NCBI RefSeq assembly: GCF_001463745.1
Contig: NZ_BBWJ01000014.1
Coordinates: forward strand, 1-64,000
Length of the DNA stretch: 64,000 bases
Reading direction: 5' to 3'
Source: Aureimonas sp. AU22
Lineage (GTDB): Bacteria; Pseudomonadota; Alphaproteobacteria; Rhizobiales; Rhizobiaceae
The notes beneath the pieces were generated by a model. It made no database searches. It was not told the origin of the DNA and was given only the letters and a program-made list of their open reading frames with translations. Below, piece after piece: positions 9,212 through 17,600 of this stretch. How positions within the stretch are numbered: position 1 is the stretch's first letter; every line of letters starts with the position of its first letter. The translations under genes and the position numbers were made by a program.

Positions 9212-11158
9212 TTAGATCTCCGTCACGCACTTCTTGGCACGCGGGATCGAGGCCGGGCTCATCGAGAGCTCGCTGACGCCGTTCTCGACGAAGAACGGAA
9301 TGAGGTCGGGACGAGCGGCCGCCTCGCCGCAGACGCCGATCCAGATGCCGGCCTCGCGCGCGGCCCGGGCGGCCATGCGGATCGCGGCGAGCACCGCCGG
9401 ATGCTCCGTGCGGTTGAGCTTGGCGACGCGCGGGTTCAGCCGGTCGGCCGCCATGACGTATTGCGTGAGGTCGTTGGTACCGACGGAGAAGAAGTCCACT
9501 TCCCCGGCGATCTCGTCCGCCACGAAGACGGCCGCCGGCGTCTCGATCATCACCCCGAGCTCGAACGCGCCGTGCGCGTGGCCAGCAGCGTCGAGCTCCG
9601 CCCGGCATTCGTCGATGAGGGCACGCACGGCGCGGACCTCGCCGACATCGGCGATCATCGGCAGGAGGATCTTGACGTTGCCGACGACGCTCGCGCGCAG
9701 CAGCGCCCGGAGCTGCGGCTTGAAGACGTCCGGCCGCTCCAGGCACATGCGCACGCCGCGCCAGCCGAGGAACGGGTTGTCCTCGTGTTCGAAGTCGATG
9801 CCGGCCACCGGCTTGTCGCCGCCGATATCGAGCGTGCGGATCACCACGGGGTGGGGCGCGAAGGCCTTCGCGAGCGCGGTGTAGGTCTCGGACTGCTCGT
9901 CCTCGCCGGGCAGGGCGCGGCGCTCCATGAACAGGAACTCGGTGCGGAAGAGGCCGACGCCCATCGCGCCCGCTTGTCGCGCGGTCTCGATCTCGGCGAG
10001 CGAGCCGAGATTGGCGGCAATCTCGATGCGCCGTCCGTCTCGCGTCGTCGGCTCGACCGCGCGGTAGGCATCGAGCGCCGTGCGCTGTTCCGCCTCGCGC
10101 GCGATGGCCCCGCGCAGGCGGGCGGCGGTCTCCGAATCGGGGTCGAGCACGACTTCGCCGCTGGCACCGTCGAGGCCGATCGTCCGCGCGGCCTTCATGC
10201 GCGCCGGATCCGCCGGGAAGCCGAGGACGGCGGGAATGCCGTGGGCACGCGCCATGATGGCGACATGGCTCGTCGCCGCGCCCTTGCGGCAGACGATGCC
10301 GCCGATGTCGGCGAGCGTCGCCTTGGCGAGGTCCAGCGCGGCGATCTCGTCGGCGATGATCACCGAGCCCTTCGGCATGTCGGCGAGCGTCGCATCCACC
10401 ATGTCGAGGAGGGCGAGGATGATCGCGCGCGTCACGGAGCGGATGTCCTCGGCACGGGCGCGCAGGTAAGGGTCGGCCAGCGCTTCGAAGCTTGCCGCGA
10501 TCGTCCGGCCCGCCTCCTGTACAGCGCTCGGGGCGTCGCGCCCCGCGCGGATCCCGGTTTCGACGGCGCCGATGAACTCGGCGTCCTCGGCGACCTCCAC
10601 CAGCGCATCGATGATGGCCGCGTCGTCGCGCTTGAGGCTCGGGCGGGCCTTCGCTTCGCGAAACGAATGGACGGTCGAGGCCAGCGCTTGCGTGTAGCGC
10701 AGGCGTTCGGCTTCCATCTCGCCCAAGGCCACGGTTCGCGGCCGGATGTCGAGGGCGGCCGGAAAGAATGCGAAGGCCGGACCGATCGCGGTGCCCTCGC
10801 TCGCCGCGACGCCGCGCTCACCGGCGTGGCCCATGTCCGGCGCGGCGGTCGGCGCTTTCGCGGCCGTCGGCGCGGCGGGGGCGGCGAGATCGATATCGCC
10901 GGCGTCCGGCGTCTGGAGGAAGGTCGCGAGGGCTGACACCGCGTCCGCCGCATCGGTGCCCTCGGCCCGCAGGGTCGCCTCGTCATTCTCCTTCACGCCG
11001 AGCAGCATCAGCTTGACGGCGCTCTTGGCGCTGGCGCCCCGGCCGTTGCAGCGGATCTCGACCTCGCTCGCAAAGCTCTTGGCGAGCTTCACGAACTGGG
11101 TGGCCGGGCGTGCATGAAGACCGTCGTGCACGCGCACGACGACGGAGCGCTCGATCAT
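9212..11158 (-). CDS. HPr-Enzyme I fusion phosphotransferase of the PTS
   Basis: 648 residues from the ATG at the HPr domain; the frame is open further upstream but that part lacks family sequence and overlaps srlB. Residues 1-90 are HPr with the phospho-accepting histidine in HDGLHARPAT (His15). After an Ala/Pro linker comes Enzyme I: the phosphohistidine swivel motif GAATSHVAIMARAHG (His298), the GLFRTEFLFM PEP-binding block and the C-terminal GVCGEAA. It takes phosphate from PEP and passes it to the IIA protein encoded next door. It is the last gene of a glucitol-type PTS operon, so the system carries its own energy-coupling proteins instead of relying on the regulatory PTS-Ntr proteins usual in these bacteria. 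Confidence 0.92.
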   Translation of the reverse strand: MIERSVVVRVHDGLHARPATQFVKLAKSFASEVEIRCNGRGASAKSAVKLMLLGVKENDEATLRAEGTDAADAVSALATFLQTPDAGDIDLAAPAAPTAAKAPTAAPDMGHAGERGVAASEGTAIGPAFAFFPAALDIRPRTVALGEMEAERLRYTQALASTVHSFREAKARPSLKRDDAAIIDALVEVAEDAEFIGAVETGIRAGRDAPSAVQEAGRTIAASFEALADPYLRARAEDIRSVTRAIILALLDMVDATLADMPKGSVIIADEIAALDLAKATLADIGGIVCRKGAATSHVAIMARAHGIPAVLGFPADPARMKAARTIGLDGASGEVVLDPDSETAARLRGAIAREAEQRTALDAYRAVEPTTRDGRRIEIAANLGSLAEIETARQAGAMGVGLFRTEFLFMERRALPGEDEQSETYTALAKAFAPHPVVIRTLDIGGDKPVAGIDFEHEDNPFLGWRGVRMCLERPDVFKPQLRALLRASVVGNVKILLPMIADVGEVRAVRALIDECRAELDAAGHAHGAFELGVMIETPAAVFVADEIAGEVDFFSVGTNDLTQYVMAADRLNPRVAKLNRTEHPAVLAAIRMAARAAREAGIWIGVCGEAAARPDLIPFFVENGVSELSMSPASIPRAKKCVTEI

Positions 11159-11193
11159 GGCTCGGGTTCCAGGTTCGAAGAAGGGTCTACGGT

Positions 11194-11574
11194 TCAGTCG
11201 CCGATGACGATGACGGCGCCGGGCACGAGGGCCGCCGCGAGTGCCGCTCCGTCCACGGGGCTGGCCGCCAGCTCGCCGGGGCGCTCGGGCGCCGCCGCGC
11301 CGTTGAAGTTGACGACGACATGGCCGATGTCGCGCACCTTGGCCCAGGCGAGTTCGCCGATGCCGGTGAGCCTCGCCTCGACCGGGCCGACGCGGATGGC
11401 GGCGCCCGGGGCGGGGGCGCTCGCCGCAGGCTCGCCATCGACCGCGTGCATCACCGAGACTTCCGCGAGTTCGGGCGGGGCGCCGTCGGCGAAGAGGATC
11501 AGGACGCCGCCCTCGAGGAGGTCGGGAACGTCGGGCCCGACGGCGGTGACGGTGGTGCGCAGAAACTGGGTCAT
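11194..11574 (-). CDS. srlB: PTS glucitol/sorbitol-family IIA component
   Basis: 126 residues, the usual length for SrlB/GutB. The phospho-accepting histidine lies in SVMHAVDGE at position 43, the same position as in E. coli SrlB as I recall it. A second conserved IGHVVVNFNG block is near residue 83. It receives phosphate from the downstream HPr-EI fusion and hands it to IIB. It sits between srlE and the HPr-EI gene in a five-gene operon. Family is clear; the transported polyol may not be sorbitol. Confidence 0.9.
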   Translation of the reverse strand: MTQFLRTTVTAVGPDVPDLLEGGVLILFADGAPPELAEVSVMHAVDGEPAASAPAPGAAIRVGPVEARLTGIGELAWAKVRDIGHVVVNFNGAAAPERPGELAASPVDGAALAAALVPGAVIVIGD

Positions 11575-11657
11575 GGCAGTCCTTGGGCAGTCCTCGGGCG
11601 GGCATCGCCCGCGGGTAGGGGAGTTGCCGGGCGGCTCCGACCGCCCGGCCGAGGGGA

Positions 11658-12701
11658 TCAGAGCAGGAAGCTCGCGCCCCAGGCGATCAGCACCGCGATC
11701 GGTCCGGTGATCTGCCGGCTAATGAGGACGGCGGGCACGCCGATCTCGATCGTCTTCGGCTTGGCTTCACCGAGCGCGAGGCCGACCGGCACGAAGTCGC
11801 AGCCGACCTGCGCGTTGTAGGCAAAGAGCGCCGGCAGGGCCATCGCCGGGGCGATGGTGCCGTTGGCGATCTGCGGGCCGATGATGGCGACGCCGATCAC
11901 CTGTGCGATCACCGCGCCGGGTCCGAGAATGGGCGACAGGAAGGGCAGGCCGCAGATCGCCGACAGGACGACGAGGCCGAGGATGTTGTTGGCTAGCGGC
12001 CCGAGCGGCGCGGCGAGAAGGTCGCCGATGCCGGTGTAGAGGATGATGCCGATCAGCATGGTCACGAAGGCCATGAACGGCAGGACGTTGCGCACCACCA
12101 TGTCGATGGTACGCCGGCCGGCATTGAAGAAGATGCCGACGGCCCGGCCCATGACGCGGCCGACGCTCGTGATCGCGCCGATCAGTCCGCCCTGGTTCGA
12201 GGCGGGCATCGCGCCGCCGAGGGCCGCGGTCGCCTCCGCTGGCGAAGAGAACGAACGCGGCGCGGCCGTCGGAGAACCCATCGCGGCGGGCGAGGCGGAC
12301 TGCTGTCCGGCCGGCGCGTCCGATCCGTCGGCGGGCACCATGTCGGCCGGCGTCACGCCGGAGACGTAGATGTCTTCCGTGATGAACTGTGCGAGCGGGC
12401 CGCTCTGGCCGACCGGCATGATGTTGATGGTCGGAATGCGCTTGCGGGCATAGACGCCGCAGCGGGCCGTGCCGCCGCAGTCGATCACGACCGCCGCCAT
12501 TTCCGACTCCAGCGGCGGGTTGCGGAACCCGTCCACCACGGTCGCGCCGGTCAGCTCGGCGAGGCGCTGGGCGACGGGCGGGATGCCGCCGCCGGTCACC
12601 GCCACGATCTTGTCGCGCTCCGGCGTCGGCTGGATCACCAGCGGGCCGCCCCAGCCGCCCTTGCCCTGCGAGACGCGAATGGCTCTGAAAACCTTGCTCA
12701 T
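11658..12701 (-). CDS. srlE: PTS glucitol/sorbitol-family IIBC component
   Basis: 347 residues. The N-terminal IIB domain holds the phospho-accepting cysteine in [11 protein letters not shown] (Cys75), followed by [11 protein letters not shown] and EDIYVSGV. An Ala/Ser-rich linker at about 115-165 leads to hydrophobic C-terminal helices (second IIC part) that pack with SrlA in the inner membrane. It transfers phosphate to the incoming polyol. The gene lies 23 bases after srlA. Residue order matches GutE/SrlE of enterobacteria. Confidence 0.92.
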   Translation of the reverse strand: MSKVFRAIRVSQGKGGWGGPLVIQPTPERDKIVAVTGGGIPPVAQRLAELTGATVVDGFRNPPLESEMAAVVIDCGGTARCGVYARKRIPTINIMPVGQSGPLAQFITEDIYVSGVTPADMVPADGSDAPAGQQSASPAAMGSPTAAPRSFSSPAEATAALGGAMPASNQGGLIGAITSVGRVMGRAVGIFFNAGRRTIDMVVRNVLPFMAFVTMLIGIILYTGIGDLLAAPLGPLANNILGLVVLSAICGLPFLSPILGPGAVIAQVIGVAIIGPQIANGTIAPAMALPALFAYNAQVGCDFVPVGLALGEAKPKTIEIGVPAVLISRQITGPIAVLIAWGASFLL

Positions 12702-12724
12702 CGATCGATCCTCTTCCCCGGGCC

Positions 12725-13576
12725 TTAGAGGGTCACGCCTTCGCGCTGGGCGAGGAAGCGGGTGATGCGTTCGGTGACGATGCCGCGCAGGAGGATCACC
12801 ACCACGCCGACGATGAAGTAGTAGATCGCGAGATTGATATGGTATCCGGCCGGGATGACGCCCCGGTTCTCGAGTTCGAGAAGCGCCACCAGCACGCCGC
12901 CCCAGACGAAGTATTCGCCCGCATTGGCATGGGGGAACAGGCCGAGGATCGGATGGCAGAAGGACACGGCCGAATCGTAGAAGGCCGGCTTGTGCTTCTC
13001 TTCCAGGAAGGTGCCGAACGTGTATGCCATCGGGTTCGTCAGGAAGAACATCGAGAGGACGGGGAGGACCGTGTAGCGCGTCAGCGCGATGCGGCCGGCC
13101 TTCTGGGCGAGGCCGTGGACGCGCTCCTCGCCGATCATGCCGGTGAGCGCGTAGAAGGCGGTCATCAGCACCACCAGTGTCGGGATGATGCCGGTGACGA
13201 AGCCGAGGAACACCTCGCCGCCCTTCTGGAAGACGCCGATGAAGTGTCGGCCGATGGTCGCCAGCCAGCCGAGCTGCTCCTCCTGGTTGCCGGTGGCGGA
13301 GAGTTGCTGAACGCGCCGGGCGTATTCGTCGGCCGAGATCGGTCCGCCCGCGGTGGCCGGAGCGGTCGCCGCCGCGGTGCCGGCTGCGCCGGGATCGGTC
13401 GCCTGCGCCAGGAGCGTCGCGCCGTGATGGGCGGCGTCCGTCGCGGCCCCCGCATGGTGGGCGGCGAGATCCCCGAGCGGCACGGCGAGCGCCGGATCGC
13501 TCAGGGCCTGGACATGCGCGGCGCCGTGCGCGGCGAGATCCGCCGTCGCTTGCGCCAGTATCATCATCGTCAGCAT
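12725..13576 (-). CDS. srlA: PTS glucitol/sorbitol-family IIC component with a long His/Ala-rich N-terminal extension
   Basis: 283 residues, against about 187 for E. coli SrlA. The conserved IIC domain starts near residue 105 ([18 protein letters not shown]) and contains [38 protein letters not shown] and several membrane helices. The first 100 residues are Ala/His-rich (AAHHAG, DAAHHG) and low in complexity, with no counterpart in the E. coli protein. A shorter protein starting just before the IIC domain lacks an obvious start codon. It forms the membrane channel for the polyol with SrlE. The extension could bind metal or be a poorly conserved cytoplasmic tail; this is not known. Confidence 0.9.
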   Translation of the reverse strand: MLTMMILAQATADLAAHGAAHVQALSDPALAVPLGDLAAHHAGAATDAAHHGATLLAQATDPGAAGTAAATAPATAGGPISADEYARRVQQLSATGNQEEQLGWLATIGRHFIGVFQKGGEVFLGFVTGIIPTLVVLMTAFYALTGMIGEERVHGLAQKAGRIALTRYTVLPVLSMFFLTNPMAYTFGTFLEEKHKPAFYDSAVSFCHPILGLFPHANAGEYFVWGGVLVALLELENRGVIPAGYHINLAIYYFIVGVVVILLRGIVTERITRFLAQREGVTL

Positions 13577-13663
13577 GTTCGGCCCTCCCAGCCGTGCCCC
13601 CAGAGGGCGTTGCGACGTTGCACGTTCGAAAGTCGTCGGGCGGCCCGGGCGGGCGGCGCCGAA

Positions 13664-14095
13664 TCAGGCGGTGACCGGCTCACCGCCGCCGAGGTCGGCG
13701 GCTTGTGCCTGCCGCGAGCGCGCCTGCGCCACCTGATCCAGAGCGCTGAGGATGGCGGCCGCCAGTGGTTCGCGCCGGCGCCCTTCGGCGTCGTTTCGCA
13801 GGTCGGACGCGAGGCGGCCTTCCAGTTCGTGCAGGCGCCGCGCCTTGGCGAAGACCGTGCGTCCCTGGAGGCTCGTCGCCCGGCGCACGCGTCCATCGGG
13901 TGCGACGACGATCATCGCGATCGCCCCGCCCCGCAGTGCGCCGCCACCCTTGCCGACGCCCATCCAGCCGTCCGTCGAGGAACTGCCGACGTCACGAAAC
14001 GCCGCGCGATAGCGGCCGACCTGAATCACCGTTCCGACGCACTGAAGCGCCCATGCCAGCGCGAGAAGCGCCAGCGCAGCCTGCCAACCCGTCAT
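13664..14095 (-). CDS. gutM: GutM-family glucitol operon activator-like protein
   Basis: 143 residues with one N-terminal transmembrane helix ([20 protein letters not shown]) and a GRYRAAF/GVGKGGG region typical of GutM, which accompanies glucitol PTS genes. It is the first gene of the PTS operon, just behind the SorC-type palindrome. In enterobacteria GutM is described as an activator of the operon, but the membrane helix makes direct DNA binding doubtful; an accessory PTS role is also possible. The C-terminus is Gln/Ala-rich. Confidence 0.75.
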   Translation of the reverse strand: MTGWQAALALLALAWALQCVGTVIQVGRYRAAFRDVGSSSTDGWMGVGKGGGALRGGAIAMIVVAPDGRVRRATSLQGRTVFAKARRLHELEGRLASDLRNDAEGRRREPLAAAILSALDQVAQARSRQAQAADLGGGEPVTA

Positions 14096-14143
14096 GCCAA
14101 TCCTCCCACGAGACCCGGGCCTCCCTGCCTCGTAACGTCAGAT

Positions 14144-14175
14144 GAACATTTGACTTCACCGAAGTCAATGTGTTC
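14144..14175. promoter_or_regulatory. SorC-type palindrome before the PTS operon
   Basis: The core is TTGACTTC-ACC-GAAGTCAA at 14150-14168, flanked by GAACA on the left and TGTTC on the right (one base off symmetry). It lies between the second SorC gene and gutM, where the promoter of the PTS genes must be. It closely resembles the palindrome before the DRL-like gene. Binding by either SorC regulator is inferred. Confidence 0.6.
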
Positions 14176-14203
14176 TGCCACCCCGTAGCGGCGTCGCGAA
14201 CGA

Positions 14204-15175
14204 TCAGTCGAGGAGGCGAGCGGCCGTCGTTTCGTCCGTCACCAGGATCGTGGGCCTCAGGTATGCCAAGGCGGCGCGGATGATGTCGATCTTCTCGGGT
14301 CCACCCGATGCCAGGATGCGCTCCGGAGCCCGGCGGATCGCCTCCATGTCGGCCGACACGATGCGTTCGTTGATCGGATGATCCACCAAAGCGCCGTCCC
14401 GGTCCAGGAAATGAAACAGGATATCGCCCACGGCCCCCGCCTTTTCGAGGGAACGCCGTTCCGCTTCCGCGATGTAGCCGGTGCGATAGGTGGTCGAGTT
14501 GCGTTCGATGCCGCCGACGCTGAGGACCACGACGTCGAGTTTCTCCGCCATGTCCAGGGTGGAGCGCAGTCCGCAGCGGTGCAGCAGCGCGGTCTTCGTC
14601 TCCAGGCTGTCCACGATCGCCGGGGCACTGAGGAGGAAGGCGTCGCCGTTGAAGATCTGGGCGAAGCGCCAGACGAATTCCTCCGGATTGAAGCGATGGG
14701 CTTCGGAGATGCCGCCGAGCAGCGAGACGACCCGCATGTCCTCCAGCGCCCGAGGCTCGATAAAGGGAAGGGACTCCAAGAGCGTGCGTCCCCATCCGAG
14801 GCCCACCGTCATGCCGCTGTCGACAGCGTCCGACAAGGCACCCCCGATCGCCGCGCTGATCACCGGCGTCGGGTCTTCGCCCTTGCCGGGCGCGGGGGCG
14901 ACGATTGCGCTCTTCAGTCCGTAACGGGCTTCGAGCGCCCGCTCCGCCGCCGTCAGGTCCGCCAAGGCGCCCGACACGGAGATGCGCACTTCGCCGCGGG
15001 CACGCGCTTCCGCCAGAAGCCGCACGACGCTGACGCGGCCGATGTCGAGCTTGGCGGCGATGTCGCTCTGCGTCATCTCCTCGACGTAGTACATCCACGC
15101 GGCGCGCACGCGCATCCGGTCCGCGCGGGTTCCGGATGCAGGCGCCTCGGCGCCGTTTCGCGACCGACCCTTCAC
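14204..15175 (-). CDS. SorC/DeoR-family sugar-binding transcriptional regulator (second copy)
   Basis: 323 residues. Helix-turn-helix EEMTQSDIAAKLDIGRVSVV lies near residues 32-51, and the effector domain has the SorC block TVGLGWGRTLLESLPFIEP. It is a paralogue of the regulator at 2217-3254, with the same length class and matching blocks. Located directly upstream of the PTS operon on the same strand, with a palindrome in between, it likely controls PTS expression in response to a sugar or polyol phosphate. Its own start lies 130 bases from a divergent gene of unknown function. Confidence 0.9.
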   Translation of the reverse strand: MKGRSRNGAEAPASGTRADRMRVRAAWMYYVEEMTQSDIAAKLDIGRVSVVRLLAEARARGEVRISVSGALADLTAAERALEARYGLKSAIVAPAPGKGEDPTPVISAAIGGALSDAVDSGMTVGLGWGRTLLESLPFIEPRALEDMRVVSLLGGISEAHRFNPEEFVWRFAQIFNGDAFLLSAPAIVDSLETKTALLHRCGLRSTLDMAEKLDVVVLSVGGIERNSTTYRTGYIAEAERRSLEKAGAVGDILFHFLDRDGALVDHPINERIVSADMEAIRRAPERILASGGPEKIDIIRAALAYLRPTILVTDETTAARLLD

Positions 15176-15305
15176 GAGACCCTTCGCTCTTGGGCATCGC
15201 GGACGCGGTTACGTGCGTTGGTGGATATGGCCTGCGCGATGTCAGGAAAACGTCTCATGCTTCCGCCGATCGTATGGTAATCGTTGCTCCAGCCCGGAGA
15301 GTCCC

Positions 15306-16010
15306 ATGTTGCCTCACCCCCATAATCTGACGCTGCCGTTCAAGGAAGGGATCAGGGACCTTCGCACCGCAATTCGGCTGGAAGCGGCATCCGGGACGAT
15401 GTCCGCTCGCCTGCTCGGAACGCCGGAGCCGGCGCGACGGTTGGCCCGCATGGCCGACGGCGTCCTGAGCCGCGCCGAGAAGGTCGCCGGTCGGGTCCTG
15501 CCGCGCGGCGAGACCGACATCACACGCGTTCTGGACCGGCTCGCTGCATCGCTCCGGGTGGGGAGCGCGCCGGCCGAGAGCGCCGACCTCTACGCCGCAT
15601 GCCGCAGCGTGCTTGCGCTCGCCGGTCCCGGCGATGCCGTGGTCTCGGAACTGCGCCTCGCGATGGCCTCGGAGGATCCCGGCCGCCGGAGCCGCGACCC
15701 CGATCCGCTGGTGGCCGCGGCGCGCGCGGCGTCGCAGCTCGCCACGGTGGGGGCGGCGCGCCCCTGCCTGACGAGCGCGCTGGGGCCGGTGGACCCGGAA
15801 GAGGCGGCAGAGATCAACGACCACATGGCGCTGGCGGTCTGGCTCGGCGTCCTCGTGCGTCGCGACAGTGCCGCGTCGGGCGACCTCGCGATCCTCGGCG
15901 CGCAGCGCGCCGTGGAGGCGGAGGGCGCGGAATGGCGGGCGATGCTGCGCGACGATCGCCTCGACGACCTTGCCGCCGCCTGGCGAGCGACCATCCCCTA
16001 TCTGCCGTGA
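15306..16010 (+). CDS. Hypothetical protein, first of an unrecognised gene pair
   Basis: 234 residues, mostly Ala/Arg-rich helix with no signal peptide, membrane segment or catalytic motif that I recognise. The ATG is chosen because the region upstream is a divergent promoter shared with the SorC gene. It is followed 28 bases later by another unrecognised gene on the same strand, so the two are probably co-transcribed. Codon use matches the chromosome. The C-terminal part contains a run of acidic and Trp residues (EWRAMLRDDRLDDLAAAW). Confidence 0.65.
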   Translation: MLPHPHNLTLPFKEGIRDLRTAIRLEAASGTMSARLLGTPEPARRLARMADGVLSRAEKVAGRVLPRGETDITRVLDRLAASLRVGSAPAESADLYAACRSVLALAGPGDAVVSELRLAMASEDPGRRSRDPDPLVAAARAASQLATVGAARPCLTSALGPVDPEEAAEINDHMALAVWLGVLVRRDSAASGDLAILGAQRAVEAEGAEWRAMLRDDRLDDLAAAWRATIPYLP

Positions 16011-16038
16011 CCGGCTCGCAGGAGAGGGATCGCATCCC

Positions 16039-16704
16039 GTGGACGACACAGTGCTGACGCTCAGTCTCGACACGCCCGCGACCGACGGGCGGCAGGCGTT
16101 GCGGCGCTCCATCCGCCGGCTCGGCGATTTCTCGCGTACGGTGGACCTCGCCCTGCAGCAGTTCAACGCGCGCTACGGCGTCGAGCTGCGGCTGACGCAG
16201 CGCAGTCTGACGCGCGCCTTCCTCGAATGGATGCGCCGCTTCGACGCGCAGCGCGCGCTGGCCGATCGCGATCGGCGCGACTTCAGCCATTTCGCCGCCG
16301 GCATCCTCCTGTCCAGCCTGATCCGCAACCGTCCGGCCGAGGTGGGGGCGGGCGCGAAGGGGAGGGCGGGCGATCTTGCGCGACCGGAAGAGGCGCTCGT
16401 CTCCTTCTGGCCCGAGGGTGTGTTCTACTTCGAGTTCTGCATCACCGTGCTCGACAAGGTGCTGGCCGAGCAGGACCTCGAGGGCATCCACCTGTCGGCG
16501 GAGGCGCTGCAGTTGCGATCCTGGGCTTCGTTCCGCGAGAACGTCGCCTCCGACCCCGATCTCGGGATCCCCTTCCTCGACCTGTTCCTCGGCGGCGACC
16601 CGAACTGGGACTTCCCGAAGGCCGCTCGGTTCCGCTCGGCGCTGACGGGGCGCATGCTGGATTGGGACAAGCGTCTCGGGGGACCCGCCGCGCCCGACGC
16701 CTGA
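16039..16704 (+). CDS. Hypothetical protein, second of an unrecognised gene pair
   Basis: 221 residues from a GTG behind GGAGAGG. It appears soluble and helical, with an aromatic-rich middle (SFWPEGVFYFEFCITVLDKV near residues 120-139) and an ending with FLDLFLGGDPNWDFP. I do not recognise the family. It ends 4 bases before the convergent GntR gene. Paired with the preceding gene, it may form a two-protein unit. Normal GC and codon pattern argue that it is a real gene. Confidence 0.65.
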   Translation: MDDTVLTLSLDTPATDGRQALRRSIRRLGDFSRTVDLALQQFNARYGVELRLTQRSLTRAFLEWMRRFDAQRALADRDRRDFSHFAAGILLSSLIRNRPAEVGAGAKGRAGDLARPEEALVSFWPEGVFYFEFCITVLDKVLAEQDLEGIHLSAEALQLRSWASFRENVASDPDLGIPFLDLFLGGDPNWDFPKAARFRSALTGRMLDWDKRLGGPAAPDA

Positions 16705-16708
16705 CGGA

Positions 16709-17407
16709 TCAGATCATGTCGGCCACCCGGTCCCAGGCGCGGGACAGGTGGCGGGTGAGGATCTCGGCGAGGCCTTCGCCGTCGCGCCGTTCGAGGGCTG
16801 CGATCATCTCCTCGTGCTCGGCGACCGCCGCCGCCCACTTCTCCGGCCCCTCGTGGGCTATGAAGCGCACGCGCTTCAGCCGCATCTGCAGGCCGGCGTG
16901 GACATGGGCCAGCGCCGCATTGCCGGTCAGTTCGACGATGCGGCTGTGGATCTCCTGGTTGAGCTTGTAGTAGGCGAGCCGATCACCCGCACGATAGCGC
17001 TCCAGCATCGCGTCGTGGGCGCGGCGCACGCCGGCGATGCCGGCGTCGGTCCCCGCTTCGCAGGCCAGGCGACCCGCCAGGTGTTCCAATTCCCGGATCA
17101 CGACGAGCATGTCGTGGACATCCTTGCGGTCGAAGCGCCGAACCACAGCACCGCGGCTGGGGACGAGTTCGACCAGTCCTTCGCTCGCCAGGTACTTGAT
17201 CGCCTCGCGCAGCGGCGTGCGCGACACGCCGAGCTGCTCCCCGAGCTGGCCTTCGTGAAGCCGCGTGCCCGGCTCCAACGAGCCCTCGATGATCATGTCC
17301 CGGAGCCTGCCGACGATCGTGTCGTGCAACGAAGTGCGCGAGATGCGGCCCATGTCCGAACCGGGCGCCGGGTCGATCGCGCGCGGTGCCGACAACGTAT
17401 CGCTCAT
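16709..17407 (-). CDS. GntR-family transcriptional regulator with FCD (FadR-type) domain
   Basis: 232 residues from the ATG preceded by GGGAGGGA; the frame continues 23 codons upstream without a ribosome site. The winged-helix GntR domain covers about residues 25-90 (IIEGSLEPGTRLHEGQLGEQ, LGVSRTPLREAIKYLASEGL) and the all-helical FCD ligand domain follows, with the metal/effector residues HEGP and RHLSRAW near the end. It is divergent from the PdxA/DhaKL/Tct operon and is its likely repressor; an inverted repeat in the shared gap fits an FCD-type operator. Confidence 0.9.
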   Translation of the reverse strand: MSDTLSAPRAIDPAPGSDMGRISRTSLHDTIVGRLRDMIIEGSLEPGTRLHEGQLGEQLGVSRTPLREAIKYLASEGLVELVPSRGAVVRRFDRKDVHDMLVVIRELEHLAGRLACEAGTDAGIAGVRRAHDAMLERYRAGDRLAYYKLNQEIHSRIVELTGNAALAHVHAGLQMRLKRVRFIAHEGPEKWAAAVAEHEEMIAALERRDGEGLAEILTRHLSRAWDRVADMI

Positions 17408-17512
17408 CGATCCCTCCCAAGGCGTCAGAAGCACTGTGTGTCCGCAGCGGCCGAGGCTGAAGACGCAGTCTTTCAAACATCACAAACGTCGAATGCGGTC
17501 AAACGGGAATGC

Positions 17513-17527
17513 TGTATGCAGAATACA
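17513..17527. promoter_or_regulatory. GntR/FCD-type operator TGTAT-N5-ATACA
   Basis: TGTATGCAGAATACA is a 5-bp inverted repeat with a 5-base spacer, in the 193-base gap between the GntR gene and the divergent pdxA-like gene. FCD-type GntR proteins often bind related TGTAT/ATACA dyads. Control of the catabolic operon and of the regulator itself is inferred from position. Confidence 0.5.
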
Positions 17528-17600
17528 AAATGAAAAAGGCTTGATGCGTGAATGCGGATCGGCTAGCGGTGTGTCCAAGCGTCATTCGGGAGGACATGAA

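Noticed and set aside
9212-14095. Calling the PTS operon a proven sorbitol transporter
   Set aside because: Family membership is clear, but there is no sorbitol-6-phosphate dehydrogenase and the context suggests another polyol.
9150-14195. Shared 12-mer CCCCGTAGCGGC near 9155 and 14183, flanking the PTS genes
   Set aside because: Too short in such GC-rich DNA to suggest attachment sites, and no integrase is nearby.
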